This document shows positions 51,941-64,000 of a DNA stretch of 64,000 bases, in pieces. The stretch is taken from the NCBI GenBank assembly GCA_013399875.1, contig VXAZ01001045.1:1182865-1246864 (forward strand). Direction: 5' to 3'. The DNA is from Gymnorhina tibicen. Its lineage: Eukaryota; Chordata; Aves; Passeriformes; Artamidae. The translations under genes were made by a program, and so were the position numbers. The notes under the pieces are model-generated. The model had not been told where the DNA came from. It ran no database searches and was given only the letters and a program-made list of their open reading frames with translations. Within the stretch, counting starts at the first letter, position 1, and each line of letters starts with the position of its first letter.

Positions 51941-52074
51941 GCTGACTGAGGGGGCTGGACTTCACTGAAAGGAGCCATTTCACTGAGGCAGTGGAATAAC
52001 TGCGGATCTCTCACCACTCTACTTGTTGGGAAGTGCTGTGCGTTGCCAGGATTAATTCAGCACTGAAGTCTGGG

Positions 52075-52143
52075 ATGGGCCTTAGGGGCAAACACTCCCT
52101 TGTTTCTTCTGACATTGGGATTTGTCTACAGCTGGTCAGCTGA
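52075..52143 (+). promoter_or_regulatory. upstream ORF 1 in the NLGN4 leader (22 codons)
   Basis: ATG at 52075 (context GGGATGG, with G at +4) runs for 22 codons to TGA at 52141-52143, 164 bases before the main ATG. In a scanning model it could lower translation of neuroligin-4. The peptide is unremarkable; any effect would be through translation itself. Confidence 0.5.
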
Positions 52144-52292
52144 GGCACCTACCACACATCAGATTTTGTTTTTTTGTTGCCTGAGCAAGGTTACATTTTC
52201 TCTCACTTCATCTCCGTTTGACTACTTTTTTATTAGTTTCATTTTCCTTGACTGATTAATTCCTCCTGGCTGTGGAAAAAAGAGCCCTGCTG

Positions 52293-52304
52293 ATGTTGAT
52301 TTAA
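52293..52304 (+). promoter_or_regulatory. upstream ORF 2 in the NLGN4 leader (3 codons, in frame)
   Basis: ATG TTG ATT TAA, in frame with the neuroligin start at 52308 and separated from it by only three bases (ATA). Ribosomes terminating here sit on the main start codon, a geometry compatible with either inhibition or local reinitiation. Confidence 0.55.

Positions 52305-64000
<11,696 letters not shown>

Overview
The window is vertebrate, almost certainly avian, and probably songbird nuclear DNA. The evidence is AT-rich non-coding sequence with one recognisable coding exon, many CR1 LINE fragments (the dominant LINE of birds), and two LTRs beginning TGTCTYGGTTTGA, which resemble long terminal repeats I associate with passerine endogenous retroviruses. 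There is no operon structure, tRNA, rRNA or CRISPR array. The first 50 bases are an assembly gap.

The only gene I can name is neuroligin-4 (NLGN4) on the + strand. Its first coding exon has its acceptor at 51939-51940, its start codon at 52308 and its donor at 52780. It encodes 157 complete codons: signal peptide plus the start of the cholinesterase-like domain. The next coding exon lies beyond base 64000. Upstream, a compact spliced-exon candidate at 28130-28213 and a CpG-dense block at 51-330 fit a 5' UTR exon and a promoter/first exon. That would make the window the 5' end of NLGN4 (promoter, about 28 kb intron, UTR exon, about 24 kb intron, start exon, more than 11 kb of the next intron). 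These two assignments are inference.

Repeats, left to right: an exact 81-bp tandem duplication (9655-9816); CR1 + (10465-11761); CR1 - (19633-19900); a GC-rich block with a 51-bp minisatellite (21380-21840); a Lys/Glu-rich decayed reading frame on the - strand (22810-23400, possible pseudogene); CR1 3' tails (25210-25302, 35848-35934, 45675-45720); CR1 + (33133-34096); a poly-A run with an unresolved base (37872-37915); a probable solo LTR + (39335-40480); CR1 - (41930-42358); a probable solo LTR - (45024-45653); a 3'-truncated CR1 + (48690-49790); and a GC-rich block of unknown origin (50165-50700).

I found no previously undescribed multi-gene system. The most interesting readable signal is the 5' leader of NLGN4. 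The inferred leader carries several upstream AUGs. Two uORFs would cross the exon junction and stop just after it, and a three-codon in-frame uORF ends three bases before the true start codon.
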